From NCBI GenBank assembly GCA_002633005.1, contig NMRA01000005.1, forward strand, positions 537,913 through 601,912: a stretch of DNA of 64,000 nucleotides, in the 5' to 3' direction. A program made the translations under genes and the position numbers. The stretch is from Phoronis australis (Eukaryota > Phoronida > Phoronidae). The notes below the pieces were generated by a model. The model was given only the letters and a program-made list of their open reading frames with translations, was not told where the DNA came from and did not search any database. The stretch's first letter is position 1. The number at the start of each line of letters is the position of its first letter. Below, piece after piece: positions 22,861 through 36,569 of this stretch.

Positions 22861-25800
22861 AGTGAACTTACTGCAAGCAGTGTAATTACACTTACAATCT
22901 TTTTGACCTGAATTAGCAAAACATGGTTTACGATTACAATCTGAATAACATAAAAGTACTGAGCGAAGGCGCACAACAGGTTAGGAGAATTGACTGTCCA
23001 CTACATCAGCATATACCCAACGTACGGACAACAGCGAAAAGGCACATTTTGGAGGTCTGCCAAATTCGGACACCACAAAAACCTTGGACCGCGATATGCG
23101 ACCAAGAAGGATTTTGTTCAATTGGAATTAATTTGAGTGTCAGAAAATGGGGCGACTTACCGAAATAAATTTTTATTGTTTGATTAGACTTCTGCAAAGG
23201 TTACGACAGTTATGACAAACTCTATATAATGAAATGTACGTGCATTGGCCTTTCTAAAAACACAAGCAAAGTTTTTCTGATGTACGTTTTCTAAAAAACG
23301 TTTAAAAACCACAATTCGTAATCAAGACAATTTTCAATTAATGAAAACATTTTGCCATGAAAACTGCTCGAGTATAAATAAATGAGAGGCATCAATCCTT
23401 TAGTTTTATTATGAAAAAATCCTCTTTTCCCCTCAATTTTATTTCATCGATGTGTTCTGTTGAAATTTTGTAACACGTGTAATTTAGGGGCACATATTAA
23501 TAACAGTGCAATAATTTGATAAATATGCTCAAAATTCAAGTTTTGGCTTCTTGTATGTCAAATACAAGTTTGTGCTTCGTGTTATTTATATTTTCACCGG
23601 GCTCATTCGAAATGTTTTTAAAGCGTTACTGTTGATTATACTGAATGACTTTTTCTTTACCGTGAACGTAGGAGGCCTGGTGATGAAATTAATTGCGGAC
23701 GAGGTGGGGGGTTCACAGTTTGACGAAGTATGATTTGCCTGTAGGATAGACAACTTTCTATGGTTCTAGGGTGTGTCTTGATTGCGACATGGAGTGAAAA
23801 TCTCAGATACGTCAACGAAAACTAATCGCCTTTGTCATATTTTTCACACTGTTTACCTCATGATTTGTACTTTATCACACGTTTGGTTAACAGAATATCA
23901 CCACACCTCCCATACTTTTCATTTCAAACAAAACTTGCAAATCTAAATTCATCACGTTTAGTATAAACGTCAAAACAGCCTAGGTATTTGTAATGAAAAG
24001 TAGTTTTATATTCTGCCGTTAGGTGATGCTGTGATTTTTCAAAGCTTATTTTTGCTGCTATTTGCCTTGTTTTGCTTGTTTCAGTTCTTAAATGTCACAA
24101 ATAGTGTTTAAATGTGACTGTTAGAATGTCTGAGACAATATTTTATCAATATTGATACAATGCAAATACTCTACTAATTTCCATATTTTTTCTCACGAAT
24201 TCCAGTTATTGCCAAATTAATCGAAACTTTAAACGCGGGATCTTTTTAAATTTGAAAGGTGCATGTATGAATGAGGTGGAAAACGTCAAAATAAAATTGC
24301 CACGTCAAAGTACTCACGAAACGTACAACCTGACACCCATTCAGGTTTGCTGAAAGGCGGCCGTGTTTCCAATGTTGAAAAATCACAAAACGTTATAGTT
24401 GCAATCGGCGAATAAAGAGCAGCTTGCGATAATCTAGGGTTGCGAGTCGATCGACAATTTGCAATCGAAATCCCATTGAAATTGTATTTCACAAACGTTT
24501 GACGGCTTATGGCAAAACATGCTTGCCGGGAGTACGTCAAGTTAGTTCGTTAAAAATATCTGTCAATGCTCCTATGGTGCTGCAGCTCTGTCTTCCATAC
24601 TCCAACTTTAATGACGCGATTTCATACGAGTCCGTTGGATGACTGTCTACACACTCCGATTGTAGGATATGACTTCGAGCAGTCATTTCGATACACATAC
24701 ACCGAATACTGTCGTATACGAATTTACGAAAACTCGGAGAGTGTAAACAACCTTTATCCAGTACATACTGTATAAAAAGTATTAAAAAATTCTCATGAAT
24801 AGGAACCTAGTATTTAAGCGATGCCGTCAGATTTTAAGACATGCGAGCTCGCCAAAATGTTTCTTTTCTACTTCACGAAACACGTCCGTCTAGAATATTA
24901 CAGTACAGGCAAGATAATAGTGAGACCCAGTGTACTACCGTACGGCACATACTGTGTACATGTGCAGTAGTAGCGCGTGAAGTCTTCGTAGTTTTCGAGC
25001 CGAAGTGCCCTAAAATAGCGGCATCCGCATTCATCTTCTCCGCCATGAGAATTGCTGAGAGCCCATTCAAGTCATTTGGGTCGGTCCCTTATGAAATACG
25101 AATGTTTACTGTTTGTTCTTTTGCGAATTACATGTAGATTTTATTGAAAGTTGTCGACAGCTGAGTAATTAATTTATACATGTTTTGAAAAACATTTTGG
25201 TGCCTTTGAGAACTAGCTAATTTACGGTTGTCTTTTGTGTAAAAAAAGACTTGTTGTGTAAGGCAACAAAAATTTCAGTTAAGTCACGTGCCTTATCGCA
25301 CACTCAATTTTAGGGTGATGAATGAAAGTACGTACGTTTTATTCTCCGCCAGCGCGAAGTAGATGTTCCCAATTCTGTAAAAAAGGAATTTTCAGGGACT
25401 CCCTTTGTAAAATTTTGTGTATGCGGATGACATTTCGAGCGGCAAATGGTACCAAGTTAGGAACCAACAAGCGAAAACGAACGTTTCCGCCAGCGATGGA
25501 ATACACTGACCGATTTATTGACCTTGCCCCAGATGCTTCATTTTTCGTGACTCTTTAGTCGTGCTTGGTTGTTGAGGGATTATGTAAAGCAAATTTAACA
25601 CCTTTAGCCAATGCAGTTTCTGTGCTCGGCTTCATGTGTTTTGTTTGGACGTTTCCATGTTGCTCAACGGGCAAGTTATATTTGCAGGCGGATTAGCAAA
25701 CACAAGGGGCTCGCAAATGAGTACAATGATTGCAACATAATGGCTCGTTGTCGTTATAATATGCCTTCATGAAAAGAGTTTTCACATTCAGTCGTGGGAT

Positions 25801-27726
25801 TACACAATCGGATCTTAGACAATATCTTTTCAGGTCTCAACATAAATGTTTAAAGAACGTCCTTCCCAACATATCCTCGATTTATCCGACTCGGAGGTTA
25901 TGAATAAATCTTCGAAAAATCAAAATTTGGACAACTTAGGAAGATTACATTTCGTAAATAGGTGATCAAACTCAAATAAAAATTTCCGATATGCAATGTT
26001 CGCAATTACAGTTTTAGGAATTCTTTTTGAAACATTTGCGTAAGGCGCACTCTCGAAAATAGGCCTTACTTAATGATTTTTACATTCGATTTTTCATCTC
26101 AGAAGCTTCAATAGATCTAAAATAATAACGAAAGGCTAATCTAGAAGACTGAATCAGAGTTTGGGATTTCATTTTGAATATAAATTTTCAAACTAATTTT
26201 GGTCCCGTTCAGTTATTAATGCTTTTACAGTGTATTTCGCTATGAATGCACTCTTCCAAAACATGACGTACGCGAACCCCAATCACTCGTGTGAAGTTAA
26301 GTTGAAAGTGCCTTCTACAAATCAGTGCACTTCCATTGGATTTAATTATATTTAATAATTGTGTAGTCTCATTATAACATTTTTTCAAATTGCGTAACTT
26401 TTTAAATGAGCCAATGCGTTTGATTCACTCCTTCGGTCTTGTATCTACAACACGATCACTGCGAAAAGTGAAGGGAGTTGTTCACGACAGGAATAAATGC
26501 CTTCCAAAGAGTTTAAAATTTACTCGATGTTGTAATTCCTACAACTTCAAACTATTTGAACACCAATACTTACTAAACGCATGAGTCGAGTAGCAAACGG
26601 AAAATTAAACAACGGATGTAACTGGCGGATCTTTGATCAGCTATAATATGATACTAGGTGTGCCGCCGCCATTTTTTTATCACGAACTAAGTCTGCCCTT
26701 CCCCTACGTGTTTATCACCTCCTTTCAGTTTAGTTTCACGCAGACGCTGGTAACTACATTTTTCTTTCCTAAACACGCATGTTTCTACGTAGAACGGAGA
26801 AGAGAGGGTATTTTAATCTGCTCAACTACGACCTGTTTTTCATGAACTACGTTCCTACTATTAGCTACATCAAGTGGGAAAACCAATGACCCAAAATTAA
26901 GAATCATTCATTATCTAGAAATTCCACGAGTTGTCAAGAACTTATTGTGGATGGGCACGAATTTCACCAAGTGTTATAGGTCATGTACGCCACTCCTTTA
27001 GTGTATGGTTCTTACCTGTACTATTGATTTTGCATTCTCAGCCACACAGTACTCAGAATAAATTGCGTAATAATCTGGATTCTATACCAGAAAGTTCCAA
27101 TCTCCTGTGACAGGTTTGCCTGGACTGTTTTATTCACGTACCTTCTCAGTCTAAATCATATCCATTTCTTGCACCGTTTCTTCATCAAAAGATGCGTCGT
27201 CGGTAGTTTCAACATCGTATATTAAATAACGTCCCCAAAAACGAGTTTCGCAGTACGCTTCAGCGGACGGGGACTTGCGTACCAAGAAGAACGGCACAGG
27301 CTTTTGCAGACTGTTCACGTGACAGCTACAGCGTGCCTTTGTGTCGCAATCGATTGACGCTCAATCGCTATGGTCGCAAAACCTTCAGGTTTACTTAAGG
27401 GTTATTTCAAATATTTTCCTAGTTCTGTCGCCCGCAGGGAAAGTATTCGAGTGGTTTTTGATAGGGGGGATGTGCAGTTGGAAAATTAGAGCACCCATTT
27501 GTCTTGAAAAAGAGACTCGCTAAAGGAACATTCCCCGTAGAATTCACTCTTTCATGAAACACCCCTCTATCATAGGGATTAACTCTGTTCTTAACACCAC
27601 GAGACGAATTGCCGCGTAATCAAAAGAGAACTACTTTGTGCAGCGGAACTTTGAAACTATAACACTGCAAACCCTCTGAAGTTTTTTAGTGTTGTCGGAA
27701 ACATTTTATGTGGAGATCTGTGCTCG

Positions 27727-28152
27727 GTTGCATGAAACAGTCCCAAATAGGGACTCAACCAAGTTCCCTAAATCTACTGCGTATTGGTGGGTTTGTGAAA
27801 GCACCAATTGTCCTCCCTTATGCTGTTTTAGTTTCATTACTAAGTCAACTTTTGGCTTTGATACAAATCGAGAGTGAGCTAGACGTTGAATTCTCAATAT
27901 TATCGAAAATGAACAGGGATCTTTTTAGGCAACGCCCCTAATTTAGGGTTTAAGTCCATGTTTATTTTCATTGAATTCTGGGCTCATTTTTTAGTTATAT
28001 TGTTAGAAAATATCTATTAATTAAACAGGAACTCATAATAAAGCTGAATTTAAATAAAAAAGTTTACATCTGTCAGTAAAGAAAGACACAAATAGGCAGA
28101 GGATTTAGGGAACTTAGTTGTGTCCCTATTTGGGACTGTTTCATGATGCAAC
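27727..28152. mobile_element. Non-autonomous TIR element, about 0.43 kb
   Basis: The left arm 27727-27774 begins GTTGCATGAAACAGTCCC and the right arm 28102-28152 ends GGGACTGTTTCATGATGCAAC. They are inverted copies over about 48 bp with few differences. The interior is AT-rich and has no coding capacity. No obvious target-site duplication flanks it. Confidence 0.7.
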
Positions 28153-30531
28153 CCGACAGTGAGCTCCCAAATTTAACACTTTGAAACAAATTAAATCTAG
28201 ACTAGAGGTGTGAACTTCAAAAAATGGGTGTAAAATTTCATTCGCGAATCTGAAAAATGTTTGATAGGTACATAGAACTTGAGGAATACAATGCCAACTT
28301 AGATCTCTTGATGTAGTCAAATTTTTTGACAATGTTGAAGATTGGGTTAGAAATGAAACAATACTTCTCTGGGTACAAATGTACTTACAGTTTTGTTTGG
28401 AAACAGATGTAGAAGCCAATCACTTTAATCTTGTTTCTTTGCAAGTTCCATGTATATAATCAACGTCCTAATGATAAACTTCTAAATTTAATTATATTGA
28501 CAAGAGAAATTGAAAAATACATTTATTCAAAAGATTTGGAAATAGAAAAGTTTACAAATAGATGGTCACAAATGCATAATCTAATAGCAATGAGTGGATA
28601 TTTCATCACTCCGCGATACTCTCCCTTTTTCAGAGGCTTATACTAGAGCACTGTCTTGTATGTTTTAAAATGTATTTCTAAAATCCAGTTCAAATATTCT
28701 TTTATCTTGGTGAACGTTTCTTTCGATGAATTCTAAAATAAGGCAAGGGAATCCCAGACCCTTGTCTTTGCTTATGTTGAACTGGGAGAATAATTTTAAA
28801 AAAAAATCGATCTCGCGCTGCTGAGGTTGCGCTTCGCAAGCGTGGGCCGTTGTTTTTCATCGCTATGGAATATAGGGCTTGGAGTGAAAATTTTAACCTT
28901 AGTAAGTTTAGAATTTTTATTGCTAAAAGCTTCTTCAGGAAAAATTTTGTCTCTATTTTCGTAATATTTTGCGGACTAATAGGTCCAAACATTGTCAAAC
29001 GAAGAGTAATCTGCGTATCGGAAAGTCGGTTGTGGGTATATACTAGCGCTTCCTTACTCCTAGGCAGAACATGAAGTCTTCTAGACGTACATGCATTACA
29101 ATAATTTAGAAAGAATAAAATTTCGAATCCTTGAAATATATCCACACGTCATTAAAGCACCAAAACCGTGTACCTATGACCAATAACAGAAATACATGTT
29201 TAACGCTAGGCCAGTGGGAAAAGTGTCCGTTACTGTCACCTTAGAATTCTAGGAATAGAATGCTAAGTGACTGATGCATTCAAGTGTTAGAGATTGTGAC
29301 CCCGAGATTTGCAAGGAAGTGGGTGGGCGAGAATGCGCATTATGAATTTCCGGGCCACTCGACTGAGTTTGGGTCGAGTGTTGTAGTTGTTCAAATCGAG
29401 CCTACATTGTAATTTCATTGCTTCATTTTAAATTTGTTGTGCTAATAGAATCATCAAACGGTACGCTTGAGGTATGGTCCCCATCAGCGATTTCTCGGCA
29501 AAAGTAGTCCACAAACCGGACAATTAAACAGGTTATTCTTCACCCGTGGCAGTGTTTTGTTGACAATAGTGGCGTTTGGTGTCGCAGTATTTGTTCTGCA
29601 ATTATAAAGGAAACGTTTACTGACCGATGTGTTTGCGCAACTTTTGATAGCTACTCGTGTATTTATTTTCGTGGCTGTGTGCGTACATACATGTATGCAC
29701 ATGTGTACACTGGTTTGAATAGTTTCTATAATAATTCATTTACGCAATGTTTACCTGTTGACATACTTTTAATTCGATTTCTGAGCAGTATAGTAATGTT
29801 ATTTATAGTATTTACCTACTCGTGAATTATAATAAAAAATTAAAAACTTTACCTTGTAAAAGAATCAAATCATGTGCTTTGTGTTACCGATAAGCCTACA
29901 GTGTACTTTCCAACTGTCCGGCTCTGTTGCACTTAGTTTTGACGACTTTCCGCGCCATCTCTCTACACCATTAAAATATCCCGGACCGGTTTGTTGACAT
30001 ATTATAATATACTCTTGTGATTTACCACACGACATGGCCCTATTTTCCGTTCGACTAAACGGAAAAACGTAAAGTTTAATATGTTTTTGGGGCACTTGCT
30101 ACTTCCCGTTCGCCCGACTACAAAACAAAAATCGCCACTAGGCGTCTTTTGGTTGTTACGGCACCAGTAATCTTCCGACCGACAAAAACTCTTTTGTGTA
30201 TTGCGGCGAATATTTCACTATTGCCTTTGGCTATAGACCCAGATACCTCCTTTCCATCCGGATGTCTCACTTTTCAGTATCGAATGTTGACAAATATGGA
30301 ATATGTGTCGCAACATTTTCTCTTTGTCGAATATTGTTACTGTAATGTCCATATTTTATCTATCAGAAATCTGCAAATTTCGTGGAGGCAGTTGGAGTAA
30401 TTAGTTTATCACATTTTTGAATGCTGATATTTTATCACCAAACAGCACCGAAGCTCCAATTAATTTACAAAGATGTATAACTTTGGATGAACGCCTGACT
30501 AAATTTTTCACATCAAGGGAGGCATATTTAA

Positions 30532-33500
30532 AGAGTGACTCCATACAAAAACCAACAGGTAGAGTCTATACCCAAAATCACCGATTTTTTTGAAACTTAG
30601 CACATGAGTTTGGTTTGTTGAGATGTAGAAAAACCTCACTTTTTAAGAATTTTCAATCATCATTTTTCTTTTTATGACCTGTACCTCCATTTTGCAACAA
30701 AATTGGGCGTCGAAGTAGGCATGTTTGAATGCATTTTACTAGCATGTGTGGTAAGGTCAAAACAAATTAATAATACGAATTGAAAGGACAGTGGCTGAAT
30801 AATTTAATGGCATAACTTTCAAAATCCATTTTTAAAATTGTACGTTTTGAATTTGTGAGGCAAAAACGGCTATTTTTCAGTTTTTCACTGAAGCCATTTT
30901 CGGCCAAATTTGGCACTCTGTAGCAGCCATAACGCACCTTTCCTGAAATTGAATTTATAATAATTTGTTTAGTCATTCCTAACCTGTTCATAATCTAAAA
31001 TAAAAATCTTGCCTCTAATGTAGTTTTTGCGTACGAAGCATTACACGAACTGCACTTCGTCCTTTTGCATGTTCACAGTTGCCTCTGCTGCCAATAGGGG
31101 GCTCTTGGAACATACAATTACCTTGCGAAACACGACATAAAAACCTTGTATTTTGGAGAAAAGGCAGTCAGCATTATTAATTACCATTCTCTGAAAACGG
31201 CATTGATGATTATTGCTTATTACAAAAAACATGTAACGTAAATCAACTGGCATGATGATAGATGGCGCTGCTTTTGTTTACGTAGAGACTGAAGACGCGC
31301 AGAATAAGCCAGAGCAGTAACACGAGGACTTTGCTATAATTCAAGACTTCGCGAAATATTGCCCTGCATTTTAAATAAGAACACGTGGTTTTGGATAAAT
31401 TTTAGAGAGGTTCTAGTTTTACTGAACTCACCCCTGCTTTGTTGTCTATCTGCCTTGTTCGTGCCACAGGCAAAGGAAGGCGCCCAAGGTGGATATGCCT
31501 CCCTAGTGTTCAGTGCAAAAAATCCTTCAACTTGTCGATAGTCATTGTAACTTTGGGTTCATATTGCAATGTCCCTGCCGGTTGCTACAAATTTTAGTCG
31601 CCACCAGTCGCCAGAAATCTGGTGTTCCCCCCACACACCGGGCACCCTAACGCTGAATATTTCTGCCACTGTGATCATCAGTGGTATAAAAAGGTACACA
31701 TTCACAGTCAATAGAAAATAATTCACAAGAGACAATTTTATTAATGACTCATTCATAACAGACATGAAGTAAACAGAAGTAATGGTCTCGACTTCATATA
31801 TCACACATCTTTGACTGGTATGCTACAAAACTAGGCTAAACGTTGAGCTCATTTACCACTTCATTCAGTAAATCTGACGATATAACAGCATCTTCAGCAG
31901 ACATTGCTTCGTCATGAACATTGCTGCAGAAAACCTCCAAAAAATCCACCAATCTGCGATTCACTTAATATCACAGGTAAACACTTTACCAATAGGTTCT
32001 TGTAATGTTTTCTCCATTTTGGCACTTCCGAGGGTGAACGTTTTTACCTGACTTATCTCCTTCGTCGAATATGTTCGTCAGAAAGTTCTTAACCTTTGCT
32101 GAAAATTTTGTTGACCTTTTACCTTTTTTTAATGCCTAACCTATTGCTTCAGCATTCGTCTCATCCAGATAGTACTCTGAGCAGGCTGTCTCAAATGACG
32201 CTCCGGTTCTTGCGTCTGAAAGCATTTCTGACCACTGTCGTGCGATGTGGTCATACGTGTAGCAAAAAATTTCGAGTAACCTTGCTGGGTACAAGGGAAC
32301 TTTTGTTGAAGCTCTTCACTAGATCTGATGCAATGCCAACCTTAACTCTTGTTGAAAATCCGCCATGTCTCAGAGAGATGTTAGTGTATTTTAGAGAAAT
32401 AAGTTTCCCATTTTCTTAGTATTTGTAAGAACTTACCGTCACCTACATGGAATGATTTCCACACGCAAATTCCTTGGGTGGAGTAGTGGGAATTTGCTTA
32501 TGCCAGGAACTGAGTATTTTGGAAAAGACTTTGTTGCATTGACTGAACATGCATACGCATAACATCCCTTCACATGGCCACTGGAAAGTAATGCTTCTTT
32601 CAAATACAGAAAGTTTATGATATTGTTACCTTCGGCTACAAAGTACTTTGCATGTTGTTTGAGTGGAGCGATCTTGCGATCACAGAGATCCTTTCCATTC
32701 TGACGTTCAGTAAAGTCATATCTCGAAACAGAAATGCCGGTAGAATTTGACAAGGCTGCTACGTTCAGGAGGAAAGGAGCAGAGTGGTAACATCCAGCAT
32801 TACCTGACTCTTCCATGACGGGTCCTGTTCAGTCAGAAATTCACCGACTCTGGGTAGTACGAGTCTATACTCAGGCACAGGCCTTGCTTTGTGAGGTAGT
32901 TTCCTGTATCTCAAATGTTCAGTGGTGTCTTTGACATAACTCACTAAAGCACAAAGCTTTTGTGATCGGATTTTTTGCAGAATAAACTCTAAAGGAACAT
33001 GAAGGCCCATCGACATCGTCCGCCATTTTGTCTTTTTAAAATGCACTTGCTTCTTTCAAAACCAGTCATTACAAATATCAATTCTTACTCGTTTAATCTT
33101 AAATGCATTTATTTCCATTTAAAATTTCTACAGAGTTTTTAAATTAACCTGATAGTGTAAAAGAAATGAAAGAATACAAGAGGGTTACACGTACATTTTT
33201 TATATGTCCTCAAGCTTAACCTCAACTGACTCCCTCAGTGGGCAATGTCATTGGGTTCATGTTTGATACTAGCCGCGTAATAAACCCGGAAAACATCTTG
33301 TTTTCATTTGAAAGAGTTTAGGCTTGGTTTCTATAACTATTTAAAGCAGACTTATTGCCTAAAAGTTTGTTCAAATGGTGTGTAAACTCTGCTCGTCATT
33401 TCCAAACTATGAAAATAGACAGTTTTGCAAGACAATTTTCACTAAGGTGCAAAGTTGAGGCAAGATTTTTTATTGCTCAGTCATCAAGACTAATTCTTTA

Positions 33501-33949
33501 ACTGTATGTTCAAAACGTCACATAAGGCTATAAGGCGGTTTATGGCAGTAAGAAAGTCACAAAAATGGTCACAAAAATTAGCCCCTAAAAGTGGTCTGTG
33601 GATTATCTCCCCTGTCTAGCATAAAACTGTCAGATTTTAATAAATGGAACAGAATTATGTATAGTATACGTTGGTTATTTCGGCCACCAAAATATAGCTT
33701 TTGATCTATTTTGTATGTTACTCATTTTTGTTGCTGAAAAAATGCGATTTTTTAGACAGCTAATATGCCCAATTGTGCCAATTTGTGTGATCATGCTCCA
33801 GCGGCGAAATTAGGGGTCATTGAGTGCACAAAATTTGGCATTTGGGCTTATGTTAGGATACCTACCCATGTACAAAAAATGAAGTTGTTTTAAATTTTGA
33901 CGTATAGACTGATTTTTGAAATTCTACTGGTTTTTATATGGACTGTCTC
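30532..33949. mobile_element. 3.4 kb element flanked by TTAA, with imperfect TIRs
   Basis: TTAA occurs at 30528-30531 and again at 33950-33953. Inside these, the ends read AGAGTGACTCCATACAAAAA on the left and, on the reverse strand, GAGACAGTCCATATAAAAA on the right, an imperfect inverted repeat of about 24 bp. TTAA duplications are typical of the piggyBac and Kolobok superfamilies. The element carries the decayed minus-strand ORF described at 32439-33026, consistent with a once autonomous transposon. The inverted-repeat match is by eye. Confidence 0.5.
32439..33026 (-). pseudogene. Decayed transposon-associated ORF (NAGCYHS family)
   Basis: The minus strand opens at an ATGGCGGACGA start (33026). 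After frameshifts it continues from 32816 with SGNAGCYHSAPFL, then VSRYDFTERQNGKDLCDRKI, then SGHVKGCYA. I recognise this pattern (an NAGCYHS motif, then a DF-x-GKD-CDR-K motif and a glycine-rich VKGC) from a large, uncharacterised, transposon-associated protein family common in marine invertebrate genomes. The acidic motifs could belong to an RNase H-like fold; that is inference. At least one shift lies near 32810. It sits inside the TTAA-flanked element, which explains its origin. Confidence 0.5.
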
Positions 33950-34218
33950 TTAACATCTTTGTCTTTATCTGGTAGCAATCTTTGAATCAATGAAAATACT
34001 TCCCTGTTGGTTTAATTAGTCATTTAGCGGCATAATGTCCACATATCGTACTTTTCCTAGTCGGCCCTGCTTAATTGCGATTAGATGTTAATTAGTTGGC
34101 TCATTATTTAATTGATAAGTCAATTAAGTACACGAATGGTTCATTATCAAACATGTTGTTATTTGACACAATGAATGTTCATAGCTGGCGCCGTTGTCGA
34201 CGACCTATTTGTGATTGC

Positions 34219-34533
34219 GGACCTAGCTTTCGAGCCCGTCCTGGGACACCCGTCGGAATGGGAATCTTCGTGTCACATGGTCATCAGTGGGTGGTCATTG
34301 GTGGTAGTCCAGCCCATCTATAGAAGAATCGTCTAAATCATGAGCAATAAAACAAAATTGAACAGAGAGAATGGATATGGATTACCAGCTACTTACCAGC
34401 ACCTCCTCATATTGAACAGACACCAGGTGGGGTTGGAAAACTATTAAGGACCACCCACTGATGACCATGTGACAGGAAGACTCCCGCCCGCACTTCGACG
34501 AAGGACCCAGGACGGGCCCGAAAGCTCTAGGTC
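34219..34533. repeat. Inverted-repeat unit of 315 bp
   Basis: GACCTAGCTTTCGAGCCCGTCC at the left is mirrored by GGGCCCGAAAGCTCTAGGTC at the right. Inner segments ACATGGTCATCAGTGGGTGGTC and its reverse complement also pair, leaving about 150 bp between the inner arms. No coding capacity; fits a foldback MITE. Confidence 0.65.
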
Positions 34534-34953
34534 GTGACAAGTGAAGATTTTTATGAATTTTCGCCTACGGATTTCGTTAGGATTAACACTTTGGTACTGG
34601 TGGCGTCGTTATAACATGTTCTGAGGTGCGGTACCAGGCATTAAATTTAATTTTGTCATAGTTCACTCAATATTTTTGTATACGCTGTTTAATTGACGAC
34701 TCCAACAGTCAACACTAGCAAGAACAATCTTTTTAACCATAACAAGAGCAATGATTACCGTATAGGGGTGAAATAATGCGTTTAATACCGTGAGTGTATT
34801 CGCTGTGGGCATTATTACGTAGTACTGGATACCTGCCAAACTTACAGGCACTCACTAGAACAGTGTACACAGTCTTTCTTTTAAACTGGTGTTTTTATCA
34901 TTTTGTCTTTCGTCAGACTGTTGTAAAAAATGCTACTAAAAATAATCTTTGTA

Positions 34954-35037
34954 CATGGGCGGCGCAGCACTGAAAAAAGTGGGGGCTATAGNNNNCCCCC
35001 CCCCCCCCCCCCCAGCCCCCTATGGTGCGCCGCCCAT
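34954..35037. mobile_element. Mini-MITE (CATGGGCGGCGC ends), copy 1, with assembly gap
   Basis: The unit reads from CATGGGCGGCGCAGCACTG to GGTGCGCCGCCCAT, with GGGGGCTATA and a long poly-C tract in the middle. Four N bases (34992-34995) mark an assembly gap in the C run. Related copies lie at 40233-40318 and 50803-50873, all about 70-86 bp with the same internal CTGAAAAA and AGCCCCCTAT words. Confidence 0.75.
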
Positions 35038-35852
35038 ATTGTTTATTGGAGAGTTTCCATTGCAAGAGGCGCATGCACCTGATTTCGGGAATATGAAGGT
35101 GCTGCTTCAAATGTGTATGGGACACAAGCGCACGTGACGGACAGTCAAGTTGGTTCATAGAGCTGTCGCAGCGAGCCTCGTTTTGGAACGCGCCTCTTGT
35201 CGGCGTGAATTAGGTCTATGTAGGTTTTTACCTTCGAGATACACGTAACTCATTTTAAATCTGGACCCGGGGTATAATGTGCTAGTCCGCGGAATTGAGC
35301 TCAAAATCATTAATTGTCTGTTCTGCTTTTATACTAAATAAATGTCTAGATATCATTCTATGCTCGAGTACATAATGGTTTACGTGAACAACTGTCTAAT
35401 CCAAGATAGTTTGTATTTGATGACTCCAGCGTTAGACTAAAAGTTAGATGCCGAACTCGAAATTTCGAGTTTCTACTTTGAATCTCGAGTTTTTACTCGA
35501 GTTTGTGGCTAGAATCTAGGGGCCATCAAGTGCAGACTTGGACCACAATATGCATACATGTACACCATTGTGCACACAGTAACAGAATACAAGACTCTTG
35601 TCTCGACGAGTTCGCAAAAAAGTAGATCGAGTACAAACATGAAACCCAGGCACATGACAGACACGTATTTTTTCACGACCAGCACGTGCACAATTTCGTT
35701 TCCTGCAGTAACCATCCCTCGGACAAACAAATCACACCATGAGTGTACCACATATCCGTGCTCGTTCTTATAAGAACGCGGGAACACCTGACGATGGCCG
35801 GAGAATAGATCGACTGGAACGTCGTGACAGTGTAAACAGAAAAGAGGTCGGT

Positions 35853-35920
35853 GTAAATAGACCAAGAGATTTTAATAATAGTTGTAACACGCCACCACCT
35901 CAGAGCGGTTTTAGAAAGTC
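35853..35920 (+). repeat. Repeat with coding-type conservation, copy 1 (NRPRDFNN)
   Basis: The 68 bp segment is nearly identical to the reverse strand of 51677-51744. In one frame both copies read [20 protein letters not shown], and weaker protein-level similarity (RLE...VNR) extends upstream. That points to a fragment of a retroelement or transposon protein, perhaps gag-like; the family is not recognised. Confidence 0.5.
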
Positions 35921-36569
35921 ACGTGGAGTAGGTAAATGTTTGAAAAAATCCTGGAAAGAATTTGATAGTTTTTATTAATGCTGTAAGGGACCGTTTACGC
36001 TTGATGATTCTACCCCTAGTCGGTAGTCGGTGCAATTTTGTATCTGCATCACCCCCCCCCCCTTTCATTACTTAAGTTACCCCAAGTCGCCATTCATTTC
36101 ACCCCCCTAGTTTCCCAAAAATTTTGCCTTTGCTCCCCCTTCTACCGTTAAATACTTTCAGATACAGTGACATTTCGTCTTGTTTAGCTGGCGGAAAACG
36201 GAAATCGGAATTGGGTCTTTTGCTCAAAGAAATCAGTGTCATAACATTCCTCTTACCGTGGTGGGATTCTATTTCCGTGTCCAGCAATGACAACGAAACC
36301 ATCGCCAACTCAAGAAAACGCTTCAGACTTAACCATGAAATTACATATTTGAAAATGGCGCACGTGCGATGATTGCCTGATTGACTGCGGGTAACGGAAA
36401 TGGAGATCGATTTCATGGGAGTAAATGACCAAATTCTATTTTTGTTGTTAGCCACCTAAACAGTTCGAAATGTATCTTCACTGTAAAATTTCATTTCCTT
36501 CCAGGCGAGATTGCAGAGCTTCTGCACTATGGGGAGGCACTGCTAAATTAAGGATGTCGTAAGGGGGTA

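Larger units (their letters stand above)
20638..30527. other. No host gene recognised over about 10 kb
   Basis: Upstream of the patched-domain gene lies AT-rich sequence with no domain-bearing frame. It should include the promoter and 5' untranslated exon of that gene, which I could not place. Small palindromes and one TIR element are listed separately. Short open frames look random in composition. Confidence 0.45.
34534..36569. other. No gene recognised; small repeats only
   Basis: Contains one copy of the GGGCGGCGC MITE (34954-35037), the coding-type repeat at 35853-35920 and poly-C at about 36050-36062. I see no host exon. Confidence 0.4.

Noticed and set aside
32096-32419. 107-residue plus-strand frame next to the transposon pseudogene
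   Set aside because: The reverse strand of part of this region (a frame with FCYTYDHIARQWSEM and ACSEYYLDE) reads more like coding remnant of the same element. The plus-strand frame is its shadow.
34913-35158. Frames crossing the poly-C/N region at 34990-35014
   Set aside because: They read through an assembly gap and a homopolymer inside a MITE, so they are not genes.
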